35,938 nt of DNA, taken from positions 1 to 35,938 of the forward strand of contig CABIYF010000030.1 in assembly GCA_902362875.1 (NCBI GenBank). The letters run 5' to 3'. Every line of letters begins with the position of its first letter. Within the stretch, counting starts at the first letter, position 1. This document shows positions 7,466-15,971 of this stretch, one piece after another. The notes under the pieces were generated by a model. It had not been told where the DNA came from. It was given only the letters and a program-made list of their open reading frames with translations, and searched no databases. The translations under genes and the position numbers were made by a program. This DNA is from Eubacteriaceae bacterium. GTDB lineage: Bacteria; Bacillota; Clostridia; Lachnospirales; Lachnospiraceae.

Positions 7466-9193
7466 ATGACAAAGAAACACACAATATTAACAGCGATCAA
7501 TTCGAAATACATTCACTCGAACCTTGCAGTTTACTGCCTTCGTGCCTACGCAAAGCCATATATCGATGAAGTCGAGATTGCAGAATATACGATCAATCAG
7601 CAGGTGGATGATATCCTGATGAGTCTATATCAGAAACATCCGGATATTCTTTGTTTTTCCTGCTATATATGGAATATTGAATACACAGAACGTGTGATCA
7701 GGGAAATTCATAAACTGCTGCCGGATGTTCCAATCTGGCTTGGAGGTCCAGAAGTTTCTTATGATGCAAGAGAAGTGTTAAGACGTCTTCCACAGGTAAC
7801 AGGTGTAATGAAAGGGGAAGGAGAAGTTACATTCCTTGAAGTGCTTGATCATTATCATGGAAAGAGAGATGATCTTGGCAAGATTCCGGGACTTACTTAC
7901 AGGAATGAAGATGAAATCGTAGAGACACCATGGCGTCCGGTGATGGACTTAAGTAAAGTTCCATTTGTGTATGAACATATTGAAGATTTTGAACATAAGA
8001 TCATTTACTATGAATCAAGCAGGGGCTGTCCATTTTCATGCAGTTATTGTTTATCTTCGATTGATAAATGCCTGCGCTTCCGAGATCTTTCTCTTGTCAA
8101 AAAGGAATTACAGTTTTTCTTAGATCATAAAGTGCCACAGGTCAAATTTGTCGACCGTACCTTTAACTGTCGACACGATCATGCAATGGAGATCTGGCGT
8201 TATATAAAGGAACATGATAACGGCATTACCAATTTCCATTTTGAAGTGGCAGCAGATGTCTTAAAGGATGATGAAATTGAATTGATCTCTGATATGCGTC
8301 CGGGACTGATTCAGTTAGAGATTGGCGTTCAGTCAACGAACATTGATACGATCACTGAGATTCACAGGAAAATGGATTTTAAGAAAGTTGCAGATATCGT
8401 AACAAGGATCAATGCTGGACATAATATACATCAACATCTGGATCTGATCGCAGGACTACCATATGAAGATCTTGAAAGTTTTAAAAAGTCATTTCAGGAT
8501 GTCTATGAAGTACGTCCAGAACAATTGCAGTTAGGCTTTTTAAAAGTATTAAAAGGTTCTTATATGGAAAAACAAAAAGAGAACTATGGGCTTGTTTATA
8601 AAGATACACCGCCTTATGAAGTCCTTTATACAAAATGGCTGCCTTATGAAGATGTACTGGTTTTAAAGAAAGTGGAAGAAATGGTAGAAGTTTATTATAA
8701 TAGCAGCCAGTTTTCGAACACCTTACGGTTGTTGGAAAAAGAATTTGACACTGCATTTGCTTTATATGATACACTTGCCAGATTTTATGAGGAGAAAGGT
8801 TATGACAAGGTCAGCCATAGCCGGATTGCCCGATTTGAAATCTTATATGAATTTATACAAACTATTACAGAGGAAGAAAATCTTGTATTATATAAAGAGC
8901 TGTTAACGTATGACTTATATCTTCGTGAAAATGTAAAGAAACGTCCGGATTTTGCAGGAGATTATACATTACAAAAGGACGAACTTCGTTATATCAATGA
9001 GGAAATCCTATTAAAAGATGAACAGCTTGCATACTTTGGTGAAAAGAATATGCGCAAACTTTCCCATATGGAACGATTTGATTATGCAGTAGATGAAGAC
9101 TTTGGAAAGAAAGAAACGATTCTGTTGTTTGATTACCAGAATCGAGATCCACTGACGAATCAGGCAACCGTTTACCAGATTCCGATGAATTAG
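7466..9193 (+). CDS. Radical SAM protein with B12-binding-type N-terminus (DUF4080)
   Basis: A 575-residue protein. The first ~135 residues have a cobalamin-binding-like Rossmann layout (SKYIHSNLA, then CFSCYIWN, then WLGGPEVSYDA and MKGEGEVTF). The radical SAM core carries the [4Fe-4S] motif CPFSCSYC with Cys188, Cys192 and Cys195, and an SAM-binding region near QLEIGVQST. The last ~170 residues match the layout of DUF4080. Family members are Fe-S oxidoreductases of COG1032 type with no settled substrate; methylation or rearrangement chemistry is possible. The gene starts 21 bp after the OLD-family stop with a poor ribosome site, which suggests coupling to upstream transcription. Confidence 0.88.
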   Translation: MTKKHTILTAINSKYIHSNLAVYCLRAYAKPYIDEVEIAEYTINQQVDDILMSLYQKHPDILCFSCYIWNIEYTERVIREIHKLLPDVPIWLGGPEVSYDAREVLRRLPQVTGVMKGEGEVTFLEVLDHYHGKRDDLGKIPGLTYRNEDEIVETPWRPVMDLSKVPFVYEHIEDFEHKIIYYESSRGCPFSCSYCLSSIDKCLRFRDLSLVKKELQFFLDHKVPQVKFVDRTFNCRHDHAMEIWRYIKEHDNGITNFHFEVAADVLKDDEIELISDMRPGLIQLEIGVQSTNIDTITEIHRKMDFKKVADIVTRINAGHNIHQHLDLIAGLPYEDLESFKKSFQDVYEVRPEQLQLGFLKVLKGSYMEKQKENYGLVYKDTPPYEVLYTKWLPYEDVLVLKKVEEMVEVYYNSSQFSNTLRLLEKEFDTAFALYDTLARFYEEKGYDKVSHSRIARFEILYEFIQTITEEENLVLYKELLTYDLYLRENVKKRPDFAGDYTLQKDELRYINEEILLKDEQLAYFGEKNMRKLSHMERFDYAVDEDFGKKETILLFDYQNRDPLTNQATVYQIPMN

Positions 9194-9246
9194 ATAAGAA
9201 ATTCACATGAAGAAAATACGACAGGAAAGAAGGTGTACAAAAGAAA

Positions 9247-10440
9247 ATGATAGCAATATATCTGGCACCATTATATTTGTTACTAAACGCCTATTTTTTA
9301 TTTCGAATCTTAAAATGGCTGGAGACTTGTCATGTTCACTTTAAAAAGAAATGGATCAAAGCCGTTTTAATCATGATCTATGCATTTTTTGCCTTTAGTA
9401 TCTTGATTGCATTTTTACTTCCACAAGGAACAATGCGACGTGTTATGAAACTGATTAGTAATTACTGGCTGGGTGTTTTGATGTACTTGGCACTTACGGT
9501 CATAATTGCGGATCTGATTCGCCTGATCCTGATCTATCTTTTAAAAGCAGATCAGGAAAAGTTCTGGACACCAAAAGTTTTCAGACTTGTTGGGTGCATT
9601 TGTTTGATCTTGATCCTATCAACCAGTTTTTACGGAGTATACAATGCAAGAAATATCAGGACAACAAGTTATCATGTAACGATACATAAAAAAGCAGGAA
9701 ATCATAAAAAGTTAAAGATCGTCTTACTTGCAGACCTTCATCTTGGTTATAATATCGGATGTTCTCAGATGAAACAGATGGTAACAAAAGTAAATAAACA
9801 AAATCCAGACCTGATCGTGATCGCTGGCGATATTTTTGATAATGAATACGATGCGTTAGATGATCCGAAACAGTTGATCAAAATTTTTCGACAGTTAAAG
9901 AGTAAATATGGTGTGTATGCAGTTTATGGAAATCATGATATTGATGAAAAGATTCTTGCAGGATTTACGTTTGGCAGTGGCCGGGAGAAAAAAGTTAGCG
10001 ACCCAAGAATGGATGAATTTGTGAAAAAGGCTGGAATGAAGTTATTAAGAGATGAATCTGTCTGTATTGATCAGAGTTTCTATCTGTATGGAAGACCAGA
10101 TGCCGAGAGAGTCGGACGTGGAATCAATAGACGTAAGACTCCAAAAGAACTTGTACAAGGGATAGATCTTAAGAAACCTGTGATCGTCTTGGATCATGAG
10201 CCAAGGCAGCAGGAAGCGTTAAATAAAGCAGGGGTCGATCTTGATCTTTGCGGACATACTCATGATGGCCAGATGTTCCCAGGGAATTTAACAATTCATT
10301 TATTCTGGAAGAATCCATATGGATACCGCAAGGTTGGGAATACACACCAGATCGTAACCTCAGGAGTCGGCTTATTTGGCCCGAATATGAGGGTTGGAAC
10401 GAAAGCTGAGATTGCGGTTGTGAATGTGGATTTTAAATAA
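9247..10440 (+). CDS. Membrane-anchored metallophosphoesterase (calcineurin-like)
   Basis: A 397-residue protein. Residues 1-133 contain about four transmembrane helices. The catalytic domain begins near 155 and keeps every metal ligand: Asp163 and His165 (ADLHLG), Asp195 (GDIFDN), Asn229-His230 (GNHD), His317 (LDHEP), and His337 and His339 (GHTH). The layout resembles the YkuE/YaeI-type membrane phosphoesterases, some of which act on lipid or nucleotide phosphoesters; the substrate is not known here. Whether the catalytic domain faces outward depends on topology, which I cannot fix by eye. AAGGTG lies about 11 bases before the ATG. Confidence 0.88.
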   Translation: MIAIYLAPLYLLLNAYFLFRILKWLETCHVHFKKKWIKAVLIMIYAFFAFSILIAFLLPQGTMRRVMKLISNYWLGVLMYLALTVIIADLIRLILIYLLKADQEKFWTPKVFRLVGCICLILILSTSFYGVYNARNIRTTSYHVTIHKKAGNHKKLKIVLLADLHLGYNIGCSQMKQMVTKVNKQNPDLIVIAGDIFDNEYDALDDPKQLIKIFRQLKSKYGVYAVYGNHDIDEKILAGFTFGSGREKKVSDPRMDEFVKKAGMKLLRDESVCIDQSFYLYGRPDAERVGRGINRRKTPKELVQGIDLKKPVIVLDHEPRQQEALNKAGVDLDLCGHTHDGQMFPGNLTIHLFWKNPYGYRKVGNTHQIVTSGVGLFGPNMRVGTKAEIAVVNVDFK

Positions 10441-10469
10441 AATATAAATTAGCGGAGGAACAGATTTCT

Positions 10470-11030
10470 ATGAAATATCAAGATGGAAAAGACAGATGCT
10501 GCTGGGCAAATCCAAAGAATCAGTTATACATAGATTATCATGATAAAGAATGGGGAGTCCCTGTTTATGATGACCATAAATTGTTTGAAATGCTTATTTT
10601 AGAATCCTTTCAGGCAGGTTTATCCTGGGAGTGTGTGTTAAATAAGAGAGAAGCATTCAGGGAAGCGTTTGATGGTTTTGATGTATATAAGATAAGTGCG
10701 TATGACGAAAATAAACAGGCTCAGTTAAAGGAAAATGAAAAAATCATAAGAAATCAGAGGAAAATATTAGCAGCAGTTACGAATGCACAGATTTTTCTTA
10801 AGATTCAGGAGGAATACGGAAGTTTTTCAAATTATTTATGGCAGTTTACAGAGAATGAAGTAATCTATGAAACAGGCAAAACATCATCGGAACTTTCAGA
10901 TAAGATATCAAAAGATTTAAAAAAACGAGGAATGAAATTCGTCGGAACAACGATCATTTATTCTTATCTTCAAGCTGTTGGAGTCATTTATTCTCATGAA
11001 AAAGGATGCTTTTTATGGAAGAAAAAGTAA
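10470..11030 (+). CDS. tag: DNA-3-methyladenine glycosylase I
   Basis: A base-excision repair enzyme that removes 3-methyladenine from alkylated DNA. At 186 residues it matches E. coli Tag (187). The zinc site is conserved with the same spacings: Cys11 and His24 (13 apart) near the N-terminus, and His176 and Cys180 (HEKGC) at the C-terminus. The substrate pocket motif ESFQAGLSW (Glu45) is present. The ribosome site GGAGGA precedes the ATG, 29 bp after the phosphoesterase stop. It is the last gene of the rightward series and is followed by a hairpin terminator. Confidence 0.95.
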   Translation: MKYQDGKDRCCWANPKNQLYIDYHDKEWGVPVYDDHKLFEMLILESFQAGLSWECVLNKREAFREAFDGFDVYKISAYDENKQAQLKENEKIIRNQRKILAAVTNAQIFLKIQEEYGSFSNYLWQFTENEVIYETGKTSSELSDKISKDLKKRGMKFVGTTIIYSYLQAVGVIYSHEKGCFLWKKK

Positions 11031-11048
11031 TCATATGGAACTTTACGT

Positions 11049-11077
11049 CAAGTACGCAAAAGCGTGCTTGAATTTTT
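11049..11077 (+). terminator. Rho-independent terminator after tag
   Basis: Stem CAAGTACGC (11049-11057) pairs with GCGTGCTTG (11062-11070) with one G-U, around a 4-base A loop, followed by AATTTTT. Confidence 0.8.
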
Positions 11078-11115
11078 GTATAAAAAGGAGTAAGGTAGAA
11101 ATTACCAGAGAAAAT

Positions 11116-11143
11116 TTGAGTATTAGAATATAGAAAGTATCAT
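11116..11143 (+). promoter_or_regulatory. Candidate promoter of the glucosaminidase gene
   Basis: TTGAGT (11116-11121) and TATCAT (11138-11143), 16 bp apart, lie between the tag terminator and the ribosome site AAGGAGG (11163-11169). Confidence 0.4.
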
Positions 11144-11176
11144 AAGCAGAATGCAGCGACATAAGGAGGAACAATC

Positions 11177-12349
11177 ATGAGACGTAAGATTATGGCAGCA
11201 TTTGTATGCTCAATTATGGCAATGTCTGTAATGCCAGTTTATGCAGCGGACGATACACAAACAACACAGGTAGAACAAGAAATAACCACACAGGACACAA
11301 CACAGACGACAAAAGAAAAAACATCTACAAAGAAGACAAAAGATACAAAGAAATCCTCAAAGAAGAAAGATACAAAATCTAAGAAAACTGATCAGGAAAA
11401 AGTCGTTCCAATGCCGACACAGGTGGTAAGCAAAACCAGCTCATCAGCGATTCAAAGCAGAATTTCAGCCAAAGAAGCAAAGATTACGAAATTAGAGAAA
11501 AAAAGATCCAAAATTTCCAGCCAGATACAACTGGAAACGAAAAAGAGCGAAGCTGTCAAAGCATTTTATAAGAAATATACAGCAAGTTCTAAGGCAGAGG
11601 TCGCATTATATGGACAGGAAATTACGCCTGCGATCAAAATATCAAAAAAAGATGAAACTATGAGAGATGATCTTTATGAACTCGCGGATTTATTTGGAGA
11701 TAAACAACTAAGAAATATTGCGGATAAATATGTATTTGGAATCAACCATCCAGATTTTGAAAGTTTACTTGATAAGAACGACAATTGTAATTTAAATCAG
11801 TATTTGAAGAATAAAAAGATTCTTCCGATAAAACCAATGGAACAAAAGATCAAAAAAATTAATAAACAGATCAAACAACTAAGAAAGCAGATTTCCAAAG
11901 AAAAACAGACAAGATATTTTAATCCGAATAATGTAAGTTTATTAAGTCATATTACGGTAGATGATGCAAAACATATGTTAGAGGGAACGGCTCTTTATGC
12001 GGATGCGAAAGCCTATGTAAAAGCAGAAGAAAAATATCATGTGAATGCAGTCTTTTTAATGGGAATTGCAGCGCATGAAAGTGCATGGGGAACAAGCAGA
12101 CGTGCAAGGGAAGATAATAATCTGACTGGATATGGTGTAACCTCTGACAGTGCCAAAGGAATTAATAAGGCAACCAAAGAAGAAGGACTTCTTACAACGG
12201 CTAAGACTTTACATGAGAAATACCTGACACCAGGTGGAAGTTATTATTGTGGTACTTCTGCGCAGGCCGTGAATAAGCATTATTGCGTTGGCGGTGAATG
12301 GGCAGCAGCTGTTGTGAATGATGCATATCAGTTGATGAATCAATTATAA
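11177..12349 (+). CDS. Secreted glucosaminidase-domain protein (GH73-like peptidoglycan hydrolase)
   Basis: A 390-residue protein. A signal peptide (hydrophobic 7-20) is probably cleaved after VYA at 23. A Thr/Lys/Gln-rich low-complexity linker covers 25-75. Two Lys-rich coiled-coil stretches lie near 92-130 and 221-243. The C-terminal domain from ~255 has the GH73-type core AAHESAWGTS (Glu301 is the likely catalytic acid) and NNLTGYG. The family cleaves the glycan chain of peptidoglycan after N-acetylglucosamine, usually in cell separation or turnover. The basic linker could bind the anionic wall. No anchor motif is seen. An AAGGAGG ribosome site lies 7 bases before the ATG, and the gene appears monocistronic. 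Confidence 0.88.
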   Translation: MRRKIMAAFVCSIMAMSVMPVYAADDTQTTQVEQEITTQDTTQTTKEKTSTKKTKDTKKSSKKKDTKSKKTDQEKVVPMPTQVVSKTSSSAIQSRISAKEAKITKLEKKRSKISSQIQLETKKSEAVKAFYKKYTASSKAEVALYGQEITPAIKISKKDETMRDDLYELADLFGDKQLRNIADKYVFGINHPDFESLLDKNDNCNLNQYLKNKKILPIKPMEQKIKKINKQIKQLRKQISKEKQTRYFNPNNVSLLSHITVDDAKHMLEGTALYADAKAYVKAEEKYHVNAVFLMGIAAHESAWGTSRRAREDNNLTGYGVTSDSAKGINKATKEEGLLTTAKTLHEKYLTPGGSYYCGTSAQAVNKHYCVGGEWAAAVVNDAYQLMNQL

Positions 12350-12407
12350 TGATAGATATTAAAAGTAAGGAAAGAGAAATGTTTCAAAAAGAAATTTTAT
12401 TTTCCCA

Positions 12408-12436
12408 TTGATTTTATAAGACCACAATGCTATAAT
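12408..12436 (+). promoter_or_regulatory. Promoter of thrS
   Basis: -35 TTGATT (12408-12413), 17-bp spacer, extended -10 TGC-TATAAT (12428-12436). It lies just upstream of the T-box leader. Confidence 0.75.
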
Positions 12437-12442
12437 TTACAA

Positions 12443-12710
12443 GAAATCAAAAAGAACAAAACGTTGATGAGAAGAGTACTTTGTGGAAAGCTTCCAGAGA
12501 GGGATATATTTGCTGAAAGTATCCTAAGCAGACAAACAAAGGAAGACCACCTCGGAGTGGCTGCAAACCAGCCCGGCTGACACCGTTAATCGTCGATTAA
12601 GTGATCTGTTTCTGGAATTTATTATTTTATTAGAAGAATATGAAACAGATAACCAGGGTGGAACCGCGATAACTCGTCCCATGGATTTTTATTAGTCCAT
12701 GGGATTTTTT
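12443..12710 (+). promoter_or_regulatory. T-box riboswitch, tRNA-Thr responsive
   Basis: The leader has the usual order of T-box parts. The GATGAGAAGAGTA motif lies near 12465-12479. A distal stem GGATA/TATCC encloses a GCTGAAAG-type loop (about 12501-12523). The specifier codon ACC (threonine) is at 12546-12548, followed by the expected purine. The T-box sequence AGGGTGGAACCGCG is at 12655-12668, followed by a terminator hairpin. Uncharged tRNA-Thr should pair with ACC and with the TGGN bulge, stabilise the antiterminator and allow thrS transcription when threonine is short. Confidence 0.93.
12677..12710 (+). terminator. Conditional terminator of the thrS T-box
   Basis: Stem TCCCATGGA (12677-12685) pairs with TCCATGGGA (12696-12704), followed by six T. 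Its 5' arm lies just beyond the T-box sequence, so antiterminator and terminator exclude each other. Confidence 0.9.
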
Positions 12711-12819
12711 ATTTCTATGACTAATTTTATATAAAATATGCTCGTAAGATTTGTATTTATATAAGATTTTTAATGGGATAAATAAAACGTTATATATCAA
12801 GAAAGGATGAACAAGAAAG

Positions 12820-14745
12820 ATGAAGATTACATTAAAAGATGGATCTGTAAAAGAGTATGAAAACAACATGTCTGTCATTGATATTGCCAAAGATATCAGT
12901 GAAGGACTGGCAAGAGTTGCCTGCGCAGGTGAGGTTGATGGAGAAGTTGTTGACCTTAGAACTGTGATCGACAAAGATTGTGAATTAAATATCTTAACAT
13001 TTGATTCTGATGAAGGAAAACATGCATTCCGTCATACAGCATCTCATATTTTAGCTCAGGCAGTAAAACGTCTGTACCCAGAAACAAAACTTGCGATTGG
13101 ACCTTCTATCGATAATGGTTTCTACTATGATATGGAGAAAGATACTCCATTTACACAGGAAGACCTTGAAAAGATTGAGAAAGAAATGAAGAAGATCGTC
13201 AAAGAAAATCTTGAGATCACAAGCTTTACAAAACCTAGAGATGAAGCAATCGCATTTATGAAAGAAAGAAACGAACCTTACAAAGTGGAACTGATCGAAG
13301 ATCTTCCAGAAGATTCCGTGATCAGCTTCTATCAGCAGGGAGAATTCGTTGATCTTTGTGCAGGACCTCACTTAATGACTACAAAACCAGTCAAAGCATT
13401 TAAACTTACAAGTATTGCAGGTGCTTACTGGCGTGGAGATGAGCATAATCAGATGCTTACAAGAATCTATGGTACTGCATTTACAAAGAAAGCAGAATTA
13501 GATGCATACCTTACAATGATGGAAGAGGCTAGAAAACGTGATCATCGTAAACTTGGAAAAGAACTTGGTCTGTTTATGATGAGAGAAGAAGGACCTGGAT
13601 TCCCATTCTTCCTTCCAAAAGGTATGGTTCTTAAAAATACATTGTTAGATTACTGGCGTGAAATCCATCAGAAGGCTGGATATGTTGAAATCTCAACACC
13701 TATCATGTTAAGCCGTCACTTATGGGAAACATCAGGACATTGGGATCATTACAAAGAAAATATGTATACAACAGTCATTGATGAACAGGATTTCGCGATC
13801 AAACCTATGAACTGCCCAGGTGGAGTTCTTGTTTATGATTCTGAACCACGTTCTTATAGAGATCTTCCATTAAGAATGGGTGAGTTAGGATTAGTACATC
13901 GTCATGAAAAATCAGGTCAGTTACACGGATTAATGCGTGTTCGCTGCTTTACACAGGATGATGCTCATATCTTTATGACACCAGATCAGATCAAAGACGA
14001 GATCAAAGGTGTTGCTGGACTGATCGATCAGGTATATAACTTATTTGGATTTAAATACCATGTAGAACTTTCTACACGTCCAGATGACAGCATGGGAAGC
14101 GATGAAGATTGGGAACTTGCAACAGAATCACTTCGTGCAGCCCTAGATGATCTTGGACTTGATTATGTAGTAAATGAAGGAGACGGAGCTTTCTACGGAC
14201 CTAAGATCGACTTCCACTTAGAGGATTCTATCGGAAGAACATGGCAGTGTGGAACAATCCAGCTTGACTTCCAGCTTCCATTACGATTCGATCTTCACTA
14301 CACAGGAGCTGATGGAGAGAAACATCGTCCAATCATGATCCACCGTGTTGCATTTGGATCTATTGAACGTTTCATCGGTATCTTAATCGAGCATTTTGCA
14401 GGTGCTTTCCCTACATGGTTAGCTCCAGTACAGGTTGAAGTGATCCCTATCTCTGATAAGCATTTAGATTATGCTACAAAAGTACTTGATACATTAAAAG
14501 CTGCAGGAATCCGTGCAGACATCGATACAAGAGCTGAAAAGATGGGATACAAGATCCGTGAAGCACAGCTTCAGAAGATCCCATACATGTTAGTTGTTGG
14601 TGGAAAAGAAGAAGAAAACGAAGCTGTATCTGTAAGAAGCCGATTCAAAGGTGATGAAGGACAGATGAAGTTAGATGACTTCTTAGCTGGAATCAAAGAA
14701 GAGATTGCAAATAGAGAAAATCGTAAGGTTGAAAAAGAAGATTAA
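12820..14745 (+). CDS. thrS: Threonyl-tRNA synthetase
   Basis: A 641-residue class II aminoacyl-tRNA synthetase that charges tRNA-Thr, of the usual full length. Order: TGS domain (1-62); editing domain with HTASH (His72, His76) and Cys180/His184 for clearing serine; catalytic core with zinc ligands Cys332 (MNCPGG) and His383 (DDAHIF) and motif 2 around RHEKSGQLHGLMRVR; and a C-terminal anticodon-binding domain from ~540 (PVQVEVIPI). The editing pocket is intact. AAAGGA precedes the ATG by about 12 bases. Expression is set by the T-box leader directly upstream. Confidence 0.98.
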   Translation: MKITLKDGSVKEYENNMSVIDIAKDISEGLARVACAGEVDGEVVDLRTVIDKDCELNILTFDSDEGKHAFRHTASHILAQAVKRLYPETKLAIGPSIDNGFYYDMEKDTPFTQEDLEKIEKEMKKIVKENLEITSFTKPRDEAIAFMKERNEPYKVELIEDLPEDSVISFYQQGEFVDLCAGPHLMTTKPVKAFKLTSIAGAYWRGDEHNQMLTRIYGTAFTKKAELDAYLTMMEEARKRDHRKLGKELGLFMMREEGPGFPFFLPKGMVLKNTLLDYWREIHQKAGYVEISTPIMLSRHLWETSGHWDHYKENMYTTVIDEQDFAIKPMNCPGGVLVYDSEPRSYRDLPLRMGELGLVHRHEKSGQLHGLMRVRCFTQDDAHIFMTPDQIKDEIKGVAGLIDQVYNLFGFKYHVELSTRPDDSMGSDEDWELATESLRAALDDLGLDYVVNEGDGAFYGPKIDFHLEDSIGRTWQCGTIQLDFQLPLRFDLHYTGADGEKHRPIMIHRVAFGSIERFIGILIEHFAGAFPTWLAPVQVEVIPISDKHLDYATKVLDTLKAAGIRADIDTRAEKMGYKIREAQLQKIPYMLVVGGKEEENEAVSVRSRFKGDEGQMKLDDFLAGIKEEIANRENRKVEKED

Positions 14746-14757
14746 TTTAATATAATA

Positions 14758-14795
14758 AAAAGGAGGCACCACACTTTGTGGAATGCCTCCTTTTT
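14758..14795. terminator. Bidirectional terminator between thrS and the PIN toxin gene
   Basis: AAAAGGAGGCA (14758-14768) pairs with TGCCTCCTTTT (14784-14794), and an inner CCACA/TGTGG extends the stem. T-runs on both strands let it end thrS and the leftward toxin-antitoxin transcript. The toxin stop codon overlaps its edge. Confidence 0.9.
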
Positions 14796-15201
14796 ATATA
14801 CGTTCTAATAATTCGTCTGGTTTCATAGCAGGTACTTTACTTTCGATGAAATCCTTAATATTACGAGTTACAATAAAATCTACCTTCATTCGTTGTGCGC
14901 ATACCATTTGAATCGCATCTTCATAATCGGAAGTTTTCATGTTTGCAGCTTTCCTTATATCAGAAGACTTTAGATCGGCAATATGAAAAATCATAAATAA
15001 CTGCTCAATAATCTGCTGCGTTTTTTCTGGTGTTAACTCTTTTCTTAGAATATAAACAATATTCGGAATAGATAATGCTGAAATATAGCCATCAATCTTT
15101 TCAACTTCGCATAATTTCCAGATTTTTGAAGAGTTTTCAACAAAATCAGTTCTGTCGCATAATACATCAAGAATTACATTTGTATCAATCAATATTTTCA
15201 T
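14794..15201 (-). CDS. PIN-domain toxin (VapC-like RNase) of a type II toxin-antitoxin pair
   Basis: A 135-residue PIN-domain protein starting MKILIDTN. The start at 15201 (ATG) is preferred over an in-frame GTG at 15225 because the family begins this way. Likely Mg2+ ligands are Asp6 (LIDTN), Asp95 (in SDYEDAIQ) and the TRNIKDF segment (Asn114, Asp117). PIN toxins cleave RNA, often tRNA, when freed from their antitoxin. The start lies inside the antitoxin gene, so translation is probably coupled. The stop overlaps the shared terminator. Confidence 0.88.
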   Translation of the reverse strand: MKILIDTNVILDVLCDRTDFVENSSKIWKLCEVEKIDGYISALSIPNIVYILRKELTPEKTQQIIEQLFMIFHIADLKSSDIRKAANMKTSDYEDAIQMVCAQRMKVDFIVTRNIKDFIESKVPAMKPDELLERI

Positions 15202-15421
15202 ATTTTTCTGCGATCCTTTCTGCACGAATAACCTTTTCGTTATAATCGTTTTTTAGAATTCCAGTTAGAGAATCTGTTAAAAAAGAAATACCTGTGTCTT
15301 TTGAAATCAATCTGGCGACTTCTTTTCCTTTTTTTAAAATAATGATTTCATTACCTTCTTGAACAGCTTTTAAATATTTCCCAAAGTTGTTCTGAATATC
15401 AGTTGCCGTTGTTGTAATCAT
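15185..15421 (-). CDS. Phd/YefM-family antitoxin
   Basis: A 78-residue protein. The first ~50 residues have the Phd/YefM fold signature (TATDIQNNFGKYLKAVQEGN, then IILKKGKEVARLIS), which binds DNA as a dimer; the C-terminal ~25 residues should wrap the toxin. A near-perfect ribosome site AGGAGG (complement of 15429-15434) sits 7 bases from the ATG, favouring antitoxin over toxin synthesis. It overlaps the toxin gene by 17 bp. A palindromic operator lies on its promoter. Confidence 0.9.
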   Translation of the reverse strand: MITTTATDIQNNFGKYLKAVQEGNEIIILKKGKEVARLISKDTGISFLTDSLTGILKNDYNEKVIRAERIAEKYENID

Positions 15422-15447
15422 AATATCACCTCCTAAGTCTCATAATT

Positions 15448-15489
15448 AATCCCTAAAATTATTATATGCTATTTTAGGGATTTTATCAA
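15448..15489 (-). promoter_or_regulatory. Toxin-antitoxin promoter with 12-bp palindromic operator
   Basis: On the minus strand, -35 TTGATA (15484-15489) and -10 TATAAT (15461-15466) are 17 bp apart. A perfect 12-bp inverted repeat, AATCCCTAAAAT (15448-15459) and ATTTTAGGGATT (15471-15482), brackets the -10. Binding by the antitoxin or the complex would block polymerase, giving autoregulation. Confidence 0.8.
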
Positions 15490-15572
15490 TGATCTTATCA
15501 TAGTTTCATATATTTTTAAAATTGTAAAATAGGCTTAGCTATATAATTGCAACTTTTTCTCAAATAAAAAAC

Positions 15573-15601
15573 TTGCAATATACCCCAATAGGGTATATAA
15601 T
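15573..15601 (+). promoter_or_regulatory. csoR-copA promoter with CsoR-type operator
   Basis: -35 TTGCAA (15573-15578) and -10 TATAAT (15596-15601) are 17 bp apart. The spacer is filled by an inverted repeat: ATATACCC (15578-15585), CAATA, GGGTATAT (15591-15598). A TACCCC/GGGTA dyad is the known form of CsoR boxes. Apo-CsoR should repress, and Cu(I) should release it. Confidence 0.88.
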
Positions 15602-15626
15602 ACCAATCGTAAAGGAGGTAATTACA

Positions 15627-15935
15627 ATGGAAGAACAAAAAGAATGTTGTTGTCATCACAAGACAAAAGAACGTTCCGACAAAGAATATAGAGACCTGAT
15701 CAATCGTCTAAGCCGCATTGAAGGTCAGGTCCGAGGAATAAAAAAGATGATAGAGAACGATACTTATTGCACTGACGTATTAATTCAGGTATCAGCTGTT
15801 AATGCAGCATTGAACAGTTTCAATAAAGTTCTTCTTGCTAATCATATCAGAACCTGCGTGGCAGAAGATATCAGAGAAGGCAAAGATGAAACAATCGATG
15901 AGTTAGTAAAAGTTTTACAAAAACTAATGAAATAA
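15627..15935 (+). CDS. csoR: Copper-sensing transcriptional repressor CsoR
   Basis: A 102-residue member of the CsoR/RcnR family (all-helical tetrameric DNA binder). The Cu(I) ligand set Cys48, His73 and Cys77 (TYC, then NHIRTC) matches CsoR. Basic residues of helix 1 (RLSRIEGQVRG, 27-37) form the DNA face. The ATG at 15627 has AAAGGAGG in front; an upstream in-frame TTG lies in the promoter -35 and cannot be the start. The N-terminal tail carries extra metal-ligand residues, Cys7-Cys8-Cys9-His10-His11. It heads an operon with copA, 36 bp downstream, and its box lies in its own promoter. Confidence 0.93.
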   Translation: MEEQKECCCHHKTKERSDKEYRDLINRLSRIEGQVRGIKKMIENDTYCTDVLIQVSAVNAALNSFNKVLLANHIRTCVAEDIREGKDETIDELVKVLQKLMK

Positions 15936-15971
15936 CAATTTAATAAACCCAAAATGAAAGGAAAGGAAACC

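Noticed and set aside
5567..9193. Gabija-like defence pair (OLD nuclease plus helicase)
   Set aside because: The gene after the OLD-family ATPase is a radical SAM protein, not a UvrD-like helicase.
15573..15626. Longer CsoR starting at an upstream TTG
   Set aside because: That codon lies in the -35 box and the extra residues would span the operator; AAAGGAGG points to the ATG at 15627.
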